Below are positions 31,463 to 44,091 of a DNA stretch of 64,000 nucleotides, piece by piece. Below the pieces are notes generated by a model, which saw only the letters and a list, made by a program, of their open reading frames with translations, was not told the origin of the DNA and did not search any database. A program made the translations under genes and the position numbers. The number at the start of each line of letters is the position of its first letter. The first letter of the stretch is position 1. Source of the stretch: Gigaspora margarita (Eukaryota > Glomeromycota > Glomeromycetes > Diversisporales > Gigasporaceae); the NCBI GenBank assembly GCA_009809945.1, contig WTPW01001255.1, positions 55,930-119,929 of the forward strand, read 5' to 3'.

Positions 31463-31970
31463 TATGGAACCGCAAACTTATAGTTTTCTATCTCGTGAAT
31501 CCTTCGATAGAATATTAGAAAAGCATATCAACTAACGAAGCTTAATGGATATTAATCGCTATAATAAATGTTTAAATGTATTAAAAAAAAAAATCCAAAC
31601 CTTCCGCACAATTCAAAGCTAAAATATTGGATTATTAATACTTTTAAGATTTCTTCGTATCGGTATAACTGAAGAGTTTCATTTACTTAAACGGGATGAA
31701 AATAATTTGGGAACACAAGTTTGCCCAATAGATAATTTTTATGAAGTGATCTGATCAAAGAAAAAACTTGAAAAAAATATAATTTTTGTTGTTATCGATA
31801 TTAAATTTAATTTTTTGTTAATTAACTTTAATATAATTTTTTTTTTTTTAGTGATCCAAATCGTAATTCTTCCATGCAAAAAAGTAAACCCAAAAAAGCT
31901 TATAACTGTCACTGCCGAAAAACTAATAGTTCAAAACGTTCAAGGAGTGCGTGGCCAATGCAAGAATAAA
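31463..31970 (+). pseudogene. Remnant of unidentified multi-exon gene
   Basis: A frame starts MEPQTYSFLSRESFDRIL near 31463, meets a stop after EKHIN, and continues in coding style (DINRYNKCLNVLKKKIQ; a later frame LRFLRIGITEEFHLLKRD, TQVCPIDNFYEVI). After a T-rich intron ending TAG near 31851 an exon reads DPNRNSSMQKSKPKKAYN and ends SAWPMQE, stop at about 31970. I do not recognise the family. Several frame changes make it a remnant unless more introns are present. Confidence 0.4.
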
Positions 31971-32599
31971 TAAAAATTCTATTTGTGTTGAAAATTTTTT
32001 TCAAAAAAAAATAGAATTTGCTTTAAATCTTTGCATAAATACATTATATTTAGCATAGATTCCAGTGTTCAATATGTCATATTATGTTTTATAATAACGA
32101 TGATGTTTCATTCTAAATGTGATATATATATATATATTCAAAACGCTTTAATAGTTATATGATAGCAATGTATATATTTTAAAAAATGATTTAATATTTA
32201 TATTGGTAAAATTCATATCGATACCAATTTCAAAGTATAACATAGGTTATTCTTGGATTCACAAATATTTTATGTCGATCCTTGAATGACAGGAATCAAT
32301 AAACGACGCATAACATAAATACTGTATTCAGAGTGGGTAATTCTTGTTGTTATTAATAAAATTATAAATAAAATTATTCGTTAATTTACAATCAAGAAAT
32401 TTTTTTTTTTTAAATAATAAAAATATATAATGAAATATCTGAGTGATGGAAACTCTAAAGTCCTTCATGGTATAATGAAATGCCTAAACTCACGTCCATC
32501 TTCCATGAACACATTTACTATAATGCCGAAATCCAATTCCGATAACACCGAATTCAAATACTTATCGAATTCAACCGAAATAATTTTTATCATTTGTCC
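31971..32599. other. AT-rich stretch without recognised features
   Basis: Nothing beyond short simple runs (TATATATATATA near 32122) was seen between the gene remnant and duplication copy B. Confidence 0.45.
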
Positions 32600-33425
32600 C
32601 AGAATTTATAAAAAACCGATTTAACCCCGAACTTATACCCGAATTATATTAACCTCTGGGCGATGGTTAAAAAAAATCGGCTAAAACAAATTTGTCGATT
32701 TAGATTATTCTCAAACGTCTCCCTCTATGTGACCTAATTGGTTAAAAAAAAAAAAAATAGATCGTGTTTAATCATTTCGATTCAAAAAACCTGGACCTAA
32801 CAACCATCTGGTTTTTTCATAGAGTTACTAATTTTTCGATTAATCGAAATGATTGAGCACCATCTCGATCATTAATAAATCACATTGAGGTAGCTGTTTG
32901 AGAACAACCTTTTAGCCGGTCATTTTTTTAGTATGGAAATTTTAGTTGTGGAAAAAAAAAAAATATGAATAAACCTAAAATACGTACAAGGTTGATTTCA
33001 GTAATTTCCGAAAATTTCAAATTAAAAATAATTAAGTACATTAAGTACTGTAAATTCGACCAAGCTGACTAAGGACGTTCTCAATGGGCTGTTATAACTG
33101 TAAAATATGTAAAATTTATCAGTGTAACATTCTATGCTCTGTCCGTAGATTTCGCGTTTTTTCGCGCGTTCGTATATATATATATATATATAGTACCCAA
33201 AAAAAATCGAAAAGACGAACTCCCTATATACACACAGTGTAACTTTAGTCTTTAAGTCGTACTTCCAACGGGCATCAGAAAACAACGACTTACCAACTTT
33301 ATCGGTTGAACATTGATTTCGTAGTTAGATCAACTCCAAAAACAAATGAGAAATTGCATGGCGAGTAGAGTAAGCGTTTTGTTACGGATGCGGAAACCTT
33401 GAGGACTAAGGAAAGTATTCTATCT
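32600..33425 (+). repeat. Segmental duplication, copy B (promoter-like)
   Basis: Direct copy of 30240-31035. Shared landmarks are CTCAAACGTCTCCCTCTATG, AACCTGGACCTAACAACC, ATTCGACCAAG, CTATGCTCTGTCCGTAG, the TTTCGCG/TATA block (33148-33192) and GGAAAGTATTCTA at the end. It is followed directly by coding traces of a degenerate gene. Confidence 0.8.
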
Positions 33426-33439
33426 TTTTTCGTTTTTTT

Positions 33440-35410
33440 TTTTTTAGGGAACTCGCGTTAAGTTTCACCCTGACTGGAGTATAGGATCGTCCCTCTCCCT
33501 AGTGATAATGTCGGAAGCTTTAGTAAGTTTCATCCTGACTGCGAGTATAATCCACATTATTGTGTTAGAAAGCATAGAGTAATTATTTTTTTATTTGAAA
33601 TATTAAATAATTGTAGATCAACTAGAATGGTTTTGCGTCTTTGAAGAAAGATTTAAAGTAAGTCACAGAATCCTTTGTGCTTATTAATTTGATTAATTTT
33701 ATTGATATTTGAACGTACATATGACAGATGATAATCTCGTATAGTCGTCGCCAAAAAACATGTGCGAAGTATTCAAACGAGAATGGACATGTCGGGGAGC
33801 AACTGTCAGAAGACCAGAGGAAATGAACTAGAAAAGATGAAACTACAACTTCGGATGTGAAATAACAAGTATAGTTTACACGTTTTGTGAGCTCTGCACA
33901 GATATGACTTATATCTTTTTTTTTTTTTATAATACAATACAGACCAAAACGTTTAACCCAGCGAAAATGATAGAAGTGAAATTTCCGATGATTCCAAAAT
34001 TCTCTACGTGGACTCTTTGTCAGACTGGGAATTCGATACACCGATACCAAGCTGGTTAAAAAAGCAATGGAACAACAGATCCTTTAGAAAAATTTAGACT
34101 AGCAAAATAGTAAGTGCTTAATGAATAATTTTCCTTTGTATTTGGCAGGTCTTAATCAATTTCGTTATTTAGACCAATCTGGTGGCGGATCATAGATGTA
34201 TCAGATTCAAAATTGTACAAGATTTCATATTCGAAGAAGAATTTTCAGAACTTAATGCCGTATTTTCAAATGCTTAGTATTAGTCATCAGAATGATTTGA
34301 CAGTGTTAGAGCCTGTCACTGAAAGATGTCTTTCCAAGATATTTTTTGACATTGAAAACATCTTTTAATCTTATATAATAATCTTAATTAACATAATTTC
34401 GTTTCTAGTTAGATAGTAACCAGATCCATATGACTGTATGATAGGTGAAATAGTTAAGTATGAAGGAATACGTGGAGCAGTTCGTGAAGTTCGAAAAATA
34501 ATCAGAAATATCGGAGAATTGAAGTTAAAAGAACTTTATTTTGTTTGATGACGAGCCCAAAAATAATGAAACACTATCATTTGTTCTTGAAGAAGAAAAT
34601 GACTATCTTGATAAGGATGCGGGGTGCATCTTAGAATTGGTTCGTTACACGTAAGTTCATTTGTTAAATTTCAGCTTGGATGCATACAAAGCTTCTAATA
34701 TTGTACTTTTTTATAATTGAATGTGAAATGTTAGGCAAAAGAATTCCGCACTGATAAAACTCCGAAAGGGACATAGATATGTTCATCAAAAGACATATTT
34801 TTGCTTGTTTTGACAATATTCTAGATATACATTTCTATGTTTTATTACATCCCAAGTACTAAGTAATTTCATTATTGATAATACAGAATATTTTTCATAT
34901 AAGTGGAGAGATGGTTTCTAGGTCATCTCAAGATCGACGAAGTGAAGCAACAGATGCCTCAGGTAAAGTTGAAGGGTTTCACATAGATGGATGTTCACGG
35001 TATAGTATCTTTATGAAGTTTTATATTGTTTGATTACTAACAGATTCCTGCATATAGAGGCATGATATTGGAAAAGATATATGATATGGCCGAGAATTTT
35101 CCTTAAGTGAGCGTGCAGGCTCTAAAATAGATAACGACACCAAAAATTTTTCAGACATTCTTAAGGTTTTAAAAACACTTAGAGGCATGCTATCGAAAGT
35201 GGAGGAACACTTTCAAAACAAGCTTTAAATGCTTGTAATAAATTAACTATGCCCGGTTTCACATCATCCTGGTTCTGTCTTCGTGCTGTCCTTATAATAT
35301 ATGTAGGAAGCGGATTCTATGTATCATTTGAATTAGGAAAGTTCGATATCCCTACTTCGTATAATGAAATTTGGAAGCTAACTAAAATTGCATTCACACT
35401 GTAGTGATGC
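33440..35410 (+). pseudogene. Degenerate multi-exon gene of a glomeromycete family
   Basis: Coding-like pieces in order: SENDRSEISDDSKILYVDSL then TPIPSWLKKQW (about 33970-34080); LVADHRCIRFKIVQDF then EEEFSELNAVFSNA (34185-34275); MIGEIVKYEGIRGAVREV and DDEPKNNETLSFVLEEEND (34440-34650, followed by GTAAGT); a FHIDGC piece (about 34915-35000); and a C-terminal part NDTKNFSDILKVLKTLRGML, then in another frame LIIYVGSGFYVSFELGKFD and EIWKLTKIAFTL (35130-35403). The C-terminal layout matches a family multicopy in Rhizophagus with no assigned function. The frame change at about 35221 and the missing joins mark it as non-functional. Confidence 0.5.
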
Positions 35411-35597
35411 CTGACGAAACCATGTGATGCTAATTGTCACATGGTATAAAATATAAAATCAACAATCTATTTTGATTTTTTATAATTAACGTTTAATAGG
35501 TACGTAAAAATAAATCCGAATTAACGATTTGGTTGTTATATATAATTTGTCCACATATTTCATTAACTTTAATGTAAAAATTTATCTGTATCACAAG

Positions 35598-35917
35598 TAG
35601 AGATGGGCAAAATACAAAATTATAATACGACAGGGTGAAACCTGAGTTGCGAAATAGTGAAATCTGCTATGATCATCACGTGAGGGTGAAATCCGCTTTT
35701 ATATAATAAAAAACATATTAAGCGGATTTCACCGATCTACAAAGCGGATTTCACTATTTAGCAACTCAGGTTTCACCCTGTTCTATTATAATTTTAGCAT
35801 GCAACATGCGCATGCATTTTTTGCATGCATGCATGCATGTTATGGTCAAAGTTCTGATTTAATTTCTTAATGCTGGCCAGAATTAATTGCATGTTTTGCA
35901 TATCATGCCCATCTCTA
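35598..35917. mobile_element. hAT-like element, GCATGCA words, perfect 8-bp duplication
   Basis: TSD ATCACAAG at 35590-35597 and 35918-35925. Ends TAGAGATGGGCA and TGCCCATCTCTA are perfectly inverted over 11-12 bp. GCATGCATGCATG words fill 35798-35910. A second miniature element (35612-35786) is nested in it. The frames at 35794-36100 are translated words. Confidence 0.85.
35612..35786. mobile_element. Palindromic miniature element (GGGTGAAACCTGAGTTGC), copy 1
   Basis: ACAGGGTGAAACCTGAGTTGC and its complement flank GTGAAATC repeats; inverted similarity extends to AAAATTATAATA on each side. A second copy is at 44922-45100 inside another hAT element. Confidence 0.75.
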
Positions 35918-35925
35918 ATCACAAG

Positions 35926-36640
35926 GCTTATTGTTATGCATAATAATTTTTTAAGACGGGGTACAAGTAGAAACAGAAATTGCCATTTTTCATTTATCAG
36001 AATTAGTCCCGTCCCAACCAAAGTCGGTCAATTAACTCATGCCACATCCCACATCCCACATCTATTCTGGAAATTGTCAAAGATGGTGGAAAACGTATAA
36101 AAGAGCGTTATTAAAAAACAATATTTTTCTTTGCTCTTTCTCGACTTTCATTTTTACTAAGCTTTCACTTATCATGACTTCCGATTACTTATTTGTAACA
36201 TTACTGAGCATCTATATGATTTAAAAACTGAGCATATTATGGCAGCCACGCTTATTTATCAAGGATTGGAGGAGAATCTATGAATTAGCAAGAATAAACT
36301 GAGAGGTATTGTGAATAGAGCAGTTGACTTGGTAAAAAGTTCAACTACTACGAGTTCTAAACGCAGTGAAAAACTTACCCAAATAATGCCACAGGTTAGC
36401 TACAAAATTTTTAGAAATAAATAATATTAATATACAGAATGATGAGTAACGCAGATAGGGGCGCATTTCTAAGGAAGCGAGTATAGCAATATAGATTTCC
36501 CTATTAGCCCGCCAACAGGAATTTTCCTCGATGGCGTGGAGGGTGTTTATATTGAAGACCATATTTGTTTCTATGTTGATGATACGATGTCTCACAAAGC
36601 CTTATTCGCGTACCGGATGTGGCTTTGTACTATTCTGACT
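35926..36640. other. Interval between elements, weak coding traces
   Basis: No complete exon can be defined. Around 36500-36600 a plus-strand piece reads GVEGVYIEDHICFYVDDTM, which may belong to the gene remnant that follows but is not recognised. Confidence 0.35.
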
Positions 36641-37040
36641 GCCACGTGGTTAATAATTTAACGTCAAAGCGTTGCAAGTGCAGACAGAAATAGAGATGAG
36701 AAAACGGGAAGGCGACCCGACATTATGTTCGTCTGTATGGAAGATGGTAAATTTTACGAACTGATGTACGTAGAATGTTCTAGAATTACCTGCACTAAGC
36801 AAAAAGAAGACGACGACGTTAAATTATGGCGCGAATCAAACGATGGAATGTACTGGGCGCATAAAAGTCGCAGATTGGAAAAAGAGCAATTTGGCATTAT
36901 AGGAATACAGGTAGCAGGGCGTAAGTTGCTTTTGAATGTGCTGTACATCGATATTATAATTTGCAAGAATCGGTGATACCCATTCAATATTCTAACAATC
37001 CTTACGATTTAGCAGAATTCGTAAATACATTGCTAATTTT
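36640..37040 (+). pseudogene. 3' end of a GRRPDIMF-family gene
   Basis: The frame around 36690-36975 reads ASADRNRDEKTGRRPDIMF, then YELMYVECSRITCTK, DDVKLWRESNDGMYW, FGIIGIQVAGRKLLLNVL. In the next frame it continues NLQESVIPIQYSNNPYDL to LAEFVNTLLIF (about 37035). This order is the C-terminal half of a protein family I know as multicopy in Rhizophagus, function unknown. A one-frame shift near 36950 and missing upstream exons indicate a remnant. Confidence 0.6.
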
Positions 37041-37297
37041 TTGAACATACTAATAGTTAATATGTCTCTATTACGCAGTGCACATTTACGTAAATCGAAA
37101 ATAAATTTAGATAGTTCAACTGTAACTACTGATTCGGAAAAATTTTTTTTTCTAGATTAATAAAACCACTCGATTTTATATATATATCTTTTATCTGAGA
37201 TTTTATTTTTTTATATTAATAAAGCTGGCCCTGGTGCCTCGATTTCGCATATATAATCGCGCTTACTTTGCATATGTATTTATTTTAATGTATTGAT

Positions 37298-37453
37298 TAG
37301 AGCTGCAGACAATAGAATATCAATGAACATATACTATGACGTTTGACGTGACGTATATGACGTGACGTTTAATATGATTACCGGTATATATAAATTTTAT
37401 ATGACGTGAAGAGTGACGTATTACCTTGGACCTTCTAAATGTCTGCAGCTCTA
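37298..37453. mobile_element. hAT miniature element made of TGACGT words, perfect 8-bp duplication
   Basis: TSD GTATTGAT at 37290-37297 and 37454-37461. Ends TAGAGCTGCAGACA and TGTCTGCAGCTCTA are perfectly inverted, apart from one position further in. The 156-bp body contains GACGTTTGACGTGACGTATA and further GTGACGT words. Confidence 0.9.
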
Positions 37454-37461
37454 GTATTGAT

Positions 37462-38170
37462 AACGATATATATTAATCTGTACATGAGTATCTTCTTGGC
37501 GTTTTACACTTCCTGACGTGAATTATACCTCTACGATAAAGAATTGAATATATCCGTATTTTTTATATAAAAAAATTGGAAAACGTTCAATACACAATTA
37601 ATTCATTGAAAGAGTTGAATCTCCTACCCCACAAATAATTTTACAGGCCGACCCTTTATTGCAGAGCAATGACCCTTTGGGTCTACATTGTAATGTAGCA
37701 TTTAAAAAATAATATCACTATCTATATGAATAGAGCAATTATTTGTTATTTTTATTCCGCAGAGTGACTATATCTTATAGTTACTAAATTATAATATTAT
37801 AATTTTAGTATTATATAGTAGTATTACCATGTTTTATAACTGTTAATAATTGAGTGTTAAATCCGCATGCATGTGTCGTGGAGTCTCAACCGGAAAAATG
37901 GTTTATGTGGACATTGATACAAAAGAAAATTTTTCTAATTATACGATATAACAATATTATAAAATTGATAATCTATGCTTTCGTTGTTATCCCATCTAGA
38001 GAGAAATTTGTACGAATCGATTATAAGTTTTTTCCCATTCTTCCATAGACCATCAAGTCATGTAGTACTTAAACCGCTCTTTAGTATACCGCGACATAAT
38101 CACTCTTCACCGACCAGCCTATCCCGATCTGTTAAAAATTTATGTTATTTTCTGGTATCTTCATCCCTTT
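37462..38170. other. AT-rich stretch without recognised features
   Basis: No exon, repeat end or RNA gene is supported between the hAT element and the next gene remnant. Confidence 0.45.
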
Positions 38171-38225
38171 TTATTCCTCCACGAAAGATATCTCTTTCCA
38201 AGTCAGCAGGAAAACACCCCATGGC

Positions 38226-38836
38226 TCATCTATTTTTCTCAGCCTTAGTAATGATCGAAAATTTCTCGGGATCCATTTTATGTTCGATGGCATATTGATA
38301 AAGTCGAGTTGCTGATTTTGTTTGGTACCCTTCCCGAGTTTCCGGGAAACTCTGTACAGCAATGATAAATTTATTTTGATCGATACGAAAAGGGCAGTTA
38401 AGAAAATAGTGATCATTTTTACCGAGACAGCTCCAATCACCCATATACCTAAACGTGTATGTACCTCTTTACATATCGGGCATTTAACTTCTGAATTGGT
38501 ATACTTAAATACATCCCGATGCCATGCATTCAAATTAGTGTAAAACAAGAAAGGGAAGCGTTTATGTACCGCATCAAGGATTATACTTTTTTCTTCTGGT
38601 AACTTAGAAATCTTGACGATACAGTCTCGTGAAAGTTGATTATCAGTATTTTCGATTTGTGAAGATTCAGAGGTTTTGGCATTCATCCGGGGATCGAGCC
38701 CAGTTTTTTTCTTATACCTTGTATATAACTTGGAACGAAGTTTATCTGATATGGTGGTTGACAAATCAGTTAATTTGGAATACCAATCCAAATATTCGGG
38801 GGTTAATATTTTATCAGACCAGGCTTGTGTATCCAT
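38226..38836 (-). pseudogene. Gene remnant with Cys-pair zinc motif
   Basis: Starting at 38836 the frame reads MDTQAWSDKILTPEYLDWYS, then RFPFLFYTNLNAWHRDVFK and VKCPICKEVHTRLGIW. The natural continuation GDWSCLGKNDHYFLNC, PFRIDQNKFIIAVQSFPE, to KAEKNR (stop near 38226) is in another frame: relatives would read GIWGDWSC, and one G in the TGGGT run near 38440 is missing. This may be a true deletion or a sequencing error. The Cys layout (CPIC..H, C..C) looks zinc-binding. Family known to me only as multicopy and uncharacterised in these fungi. Confidence 0.55.
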
Positions 38837-38839
38837 GTT

Positions 38840-39020
38840 GTCATTTATATAATTTCAAATCAATTTAATTTCTCGCATTGGATATCACGTACTAAAAAAT
38901 ATTATTTCATTTTATTCTTTATTGCGTACTAATGAGTTATAAAGCATAGGACTTTTCGAAATGAAAAGGAATGTTACGCATCTAAAGTTTATGCAATTAT
39001 TTGAACTATGTGCTGTTCAC
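38840..39020. other. Short intergenic interval
   Basis: AT-rich, with no feature recognised between two gene remnants on the minus strand. Confidence 0.4.
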
Positions 39021-39120
39021 ATTTAATATAGTAAGTTCCATTTTTATATTCTCCTTCTATGTCATCACTATGATCTAATCTGCATAATGGACATAACGTA
39101 TTGTCAGTAATTCCGTAATA

Positions 39121-39736
39121 TGGGCCGGTACAAAAAGATTTGTACCTCAAATAGCTCTGATTAAAATCTTTTTGTACAAATTAATTTTAAATTTTTTTAA
39201 TTTAATATAATTATTAGGTTAATGGATTAATAAAAAAAAAATTATTTTGATTATTTTATTGATAAAATAAAAAAATTTATTAATAGTAACTTTTTTAAAA
39301 ATATTTCTATATAATTTACTATAGTAATTTATATATATGTGTATATAGTAAAAAAATCAAATTATCTCACTTTAAAGCTTAATTTCTTCACAACCAGTAA
39401 TTCAGTTTTGCTCAAATTTTGCTCATATCTTTATCATATGCACATTAATGCGCTTGTGAAGTACAAGCTCATACAACTGCATATTGGTTTGAAATTATTT
39501 AAAATATTTTTTTTTTTAAAAAAATTTTTTCTTTTTTTTCAAATACAGTGAATTGTACATACTTAATTATTAAAATAAAACAATGTTAAAACAATAAAAA
39601 TAATATAATAAGTTAGATTAAAACCTATTTTATTTGATACTAAAAAATTTTTAATAATTAATCAAGAAAATAAAACTTTTCCTTAGTGTCAAAATTATAA
39701 AATTTTTTGAGGTACAAATCTTTTTGCACTAGCCCA
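39121..39736. mobile_element. 616-bp TA-inserting element in the gene remnant
   Basis: TGGGCCGGTACAAAAAGATTTG at the left pairs with TGGGCTAGTGCAAAAAGATTTG (inverted right end), continuing TACCTCAAA, about 31 bp. TA flanks at 39119-39120 and 39737-39738. The interior is AT-rich with no transposase, so it is non-autonomous, Tc1/mariner-like. Confidence 0.75.
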
Positions 39737-41158
39737 TAATCATCATTTCCATCACTACACTCTTTATATAAATTAGGATATTGCACTAGTGTTTTATTAC
39801 AGAAATAGATATGGTCTTGTGTTAGATTGGATGAAGGTACAGGTGATGCACTTACCTCAGTATTCGATGAAGATTTGTTATCCTCACTTATTATATCTTC
39901 TGAATTAGAGGTATGGAATAATTGGATAGAGGGGGCAAATGTTTCTGAGCTGGGAGAATCAGTAATAGAATTTTGGCAGGGGTCCTGTCTGAAATTTTAG
40001 GAGTCAAAAACTTGTCTTTTTGCATAATGTGATGTGATTTCTGCTTAGTAAAACTATCTATTATTTTTTGAATTTTATCATTAGTTAACTTCGAAATAGA
40101 ATTCACACTATAAGTCATGATATACTTAATTTTGTCTATACCTAAGGTTTCAAATAATTTGTATATTTTTATAGTTTGCTTGGTTTTCTCTTATGAGTGT
40201 TTATGTGAAATTTCTGGGAGTTGTAAACGATCTGTGTCTTCAGATTTCTTTTTATAAGAATGAAAAGATATTTCAATATTTTATTATAGATTATTCTCTT
40301 TACTTTTTTTGCCAATTTGTCATTACTATTTTGTATAACTACTCTAATCTGAATTAAAAATCCTTCACCATAATTAGCACAAATTGTGCTATATTTAGCA
40401 TTAGTTGCTTTATCAAATAATTGAGTTAAAGAAAGCAATAGAACTATAGATAAATCTTGGCAGGAAGGCCCAGCTGGAATCTCATCGCAAGGAGTGAATT
40501 TGGCTCCCAATTGGGCATCATTGTGATGCCATCAGCTATCAACTTTTTGTATCTTTCTTTTTATGAGTATTTTGGTAGAAGCTTTGGCTAAAATTTCAGA
40601 CTTTCTGAGTTCTGTGTTTCTGGATATTGAAGTTGAAGGTAGGAGTATTAGTAGATCTAAATTTATTGACTATCTAATTCAATTTTATAAAAATTGGCTA
40701 AGTTAGCTTAGTCAGCTAAATATTGAAGTTATATATATTTTTTTTTATATTTAAAAGTTATAGTTGATTGAAGTTATATTAATTTACTGATTTTATATAT
40801 ATATTATCATTTTTTATTAAAATTAATTAAAGATACAAAATCTACTCTTTAATCTATATTTAAAAAATACATTTATTTATACTTTGAACAAGACATTCTT
40901 GTATGAGATCAAAAACAAATTTACGAATAGCGAATATAAAAATAAAAGTTAAGTATCATAAAATTTTTTTTATCTTTCATAATCCTGATTCTATTAATAT
41001 ATGTTTTATACAAATATTATTACTTTTTTTCTTTTTTAATTATTTTATAATCTGACATAAATGTTTATAATTGATAAGTTTTCTTTTAAAAACAATAAGT
41101 CATGAACCACATCGAGGCTTAAATGGTTACGTTTATTTATTAGAACATTTTCAGCACT

Positions 41159-41444
41159 TAGAGTTCTGCAATTTAATTTGATCTTCAAATATTTGAATCA
41201 AATATTTGATCAAATTCAAATTCAAATTTGACTATATTTGATTTGATCAAATTCAAATCTGGCCAAATTTGATTTGATTTGACAAATATTTGATTTGATT
41301 TGAAAATTACTATTAAAAATTCAAATTCAAATCAAATTCAAATTCAAATATTTGAATCAAATCAAATTCAAATCAGAGTCAATTTGATTTGATCAAATTC
41401 AAATTGACCTAATATTTGATTTGATTTAAATTTAAGGAACCCTA
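41159..41444. mobile_element. hAT miniature element of AATTTGATTTGA words, in the hAT coding region
   Basis: Perfect 8-bp TSD TCAGCACT at 41151-41158 and 41445-41452. Ends TAGAGTTCTG and, inverted, TAGGGTTCCT. Almost the whole 286-bp body is TTTGATTTGA / AAATCAAATTC words. It interrupts the codons for FSSA in the hATC domain, so it arrived after transposon A. Confidence 0.9.
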
Positions 41445-41536
41445 TCAGCACTAGAAAAGAGTCTTTCAGAAGGAACTGAACTTGCAGGCATAGCAAGAAA
41501 GATTCTTGCCTGCTTAGCAAGAAGTAGTAAAGTACC

Positions 41537-41850
41537 ATATATGTCCAAAAATAAGCTACTACCTAAAATAAGCTACCTCTCTGATTTTTTTCAAAAATCT
41601 TAAAAAATCTGTTAGCAGTTGCTACATATAAAAGTCTAAATTTTACTAAGTAAACCTCAAATATGCTATTAAGTAAATTTGTTCAAAACATCAAAATACA
41701 CTTATATTAAAAATTTGAAGTCATTTGGACAACGTTTTATTAGTACGTTTTTCAATTTTTTCAAAAAATTCAATATTTCCAAAATAAGCTATCCCATGTT
41801 TTTTCATGTAATTTTTGATCAAAAAAGGTAGCTTATTTTCAGACACATAC
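41537..41850. mobile_element. 314-bp miniature element in the hATC region
   Basis: AGTACC repeats at 41531-41536 and 41851-41856. ATATATGTCCAAAAATAAGC at the left and, inverted, GTATGTGTCTGAAAATAAGC at the right. It lies between the NPLSWW motif and the SERLFSS motif of the transposase. Confidence 0.7.
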
Positions 41851-44091
41851 AGTACCTTAATTTTTTTTCTACCAACTTAAAGGGTTGCAATTTACATATA
41901 ACGGATCTATAAGCTCATACTTGGGAATCAGTAGAATAGAAAAATACACTTGCAGCTCCGTATCAATAGATGAGGTTAATTCTGTTTTATCATTGTAAAA
42001 TGAAGACATGTTAGATTTTGAACCAACTGTATTTGATAAATTTGTTTTATCTAATGAATATATAAAAAGATTAATTCTTCTTTGTAACTCATCTATTATT
42101 TCATTTCTTTCATCAGATAATACACCTGATAACAATTTGAAATGAGGATCTAAAATTGTAACAAGCTATCCAATTATATTAGGATCTTCTTAGCAATTTA
42201 ACATTGAATTGTAAAAAATATTTATGTGTTTCAATAATTAATAAATGGGTAAGCTAATCTTCTATATAATAAAGATGTTTAAAAAGGTGGTTATAGTTGG
42301 ATATACTATTCCTAATATTGGATACTGATTTTTACCCATGTAGATAGTTGCACATGCAAAAGGATAGAGAAGATTATATAATTCTGATAATCCTTGCCAG
42401 TCTTCATCTGTGATTATTTTTTTCTTTAAACTATTTCCATTTGTTCTAACTATTCTATTAGAATCTTTTACTAGGTTCTTGACTAATACAACAATCGCTT
42501 CACAAAGTTCTATTAGTCTTTAGAGAAGAAGATTCATAGAATTCCAATGTGTAGCAGTGTCACTTGATATGGGTTCCAATATAACATTTGACTTATTTGT
42601 TAAATTTGATGTATACTTTTTTTTATTTAGTTTAGCTTGAATATTATAGAATCATGGCCTATACTTATCGTGTTTAACAATAAAATAATTTATTAACTTA
42701 GCTTTTTTTATTAAAGCATTGCTTTTTTTTAACCCATTTGTGATTGCAAAATGAATTGTGTAAGCTGCACATCCAAGGTGAGTAGTTCCTAATTGCCTAA
42801 TCACCTTTACTATTGATGTAGCATTATCTGTAGTTACTGAAAACAATTTATCTTCTATATCCCAATTAGTAAGAACTTTGTGCAAGAAGTCTTCAATATG
42901 ATCCCCTGTATGAGGGTATTTGAAATTTTCTATAGTAATTAATGCTTGATGTATTACAAAGTTCTCTGCAAGCTAATGAGCAGTCACTCCAATAAATAGA
43001 ACATAGTTTTGGGTCCACAAATCTGTTGTAAAACATACAGATATCATTGTTTCATTTATTAGTTGATTTAAATTTGATTGTGTATATATTATTGATTCTA
43101 CAATTTTATTTTTTACTGTATTAGTACAGGGAGCACCAAATCATGAATTAATTTCATAGCAAAAATCTTTAACTCAGTCATAATTAATACAGTCTAAAGG
43201 CATCATTGCCTCAATTAACCAAGCTACTAAACGATAAGTAACACATATTTGTTTTTTTTCAGGAAGTGGTTAAGTTATTGTAGTATGTTTATCTAATATA
43301 GAGTTAATTGTTGTTTGTATTTTGTTTTTACCCAAAGATACTATAGATGCATCTAATTTTTGGTCTTTAAATATTCTGTGTATAGTACATAAATGTGAAG
43401 CGATATTGGTAACTGAAGTAGTGAATTGAAATACAGTTTTACATCACTCAATATTTTCATTGCCATCATCTATATCTACTTTACAATACTTAAGGTTTAT
43501 AGCTTTATCATATCTTATATAATGACATACCTAGCTTTCATTTGATTTTTTTCTATACATAGAAATTACTTTTTTTTTTTTTGCAGGTATTTTAAAAAAC
43601 AAGATATAGTGGATGGCTCTGACGAAGTTTCATATTGTTCAGGAATTATATTATTATCAGATTTTTTTGAACTAAAATCTTTATTTTCAGTAACACCCTT
43701 ATATAACAAGAAATTAACTATAGAGGTTTGTTTTTTTGATGATTGTGCTTGTTCGATTTGTGAGTTTTCATGATTAGAAAGTTCTATAGTATCTGATAGA
43801 TTTGATATCGTAGTATGAGATAAATCAATTTAGAAGCGAATGCTTCTTTATATAAAAGTAAAAGGCATTAATAATTATGTTCATATAGATAAATACAAGG
43901 GGCTCATAATATTTGTTTGATGAAAGAGTACATTAACATATATAATTAGCAATAGTCAAATTTTATTTATGTTGATATTTAATTTAATTAAAATTATAAT
44001 AAAATTTTAAATTGTTAAGTATTTTTTTATTATTGTTATTATATATTTTTTAAAAACTTTTTTACTTATGAAATATATAGTGTAGTTTTTC

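Larger units (their letters stand above)
41090..43860 (-). pseudogene. hAT transposase remnant (BED finger to hATC)
   Basis: From about 43860 leftward: a BED-like zinc finger trace (VCHYIRYD, then ASHLCTIH near 43390), CFTTDLWTQNYVLFIGVTAH (43060-42990), LFSVTTDNATSIVKVI and HLGCAAYTIHFAITNGLKKS (42840-42710), SSDTATHWNSMNLLL (about 42555), ILDPHFKLLSGVLSDERN (42150-42090), NPLSWW (41880), and the dimerisation motif MPASSVPSERLFSSA (41490-41440). The last motif continues ENVLINKRNHLKPRCGS left of the element at 41159-41444. These are the standard hAT landmarks in order. Roughly ten in-frame stops and two insertions make it inactive. Confidence 0.8.

Noticed and set aside
33622-34050. 142-codon minus-strand frame
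   Set aside because: It is antisense to exon-like pieces of the plus-strand gene remnant and has no recognisable domain.
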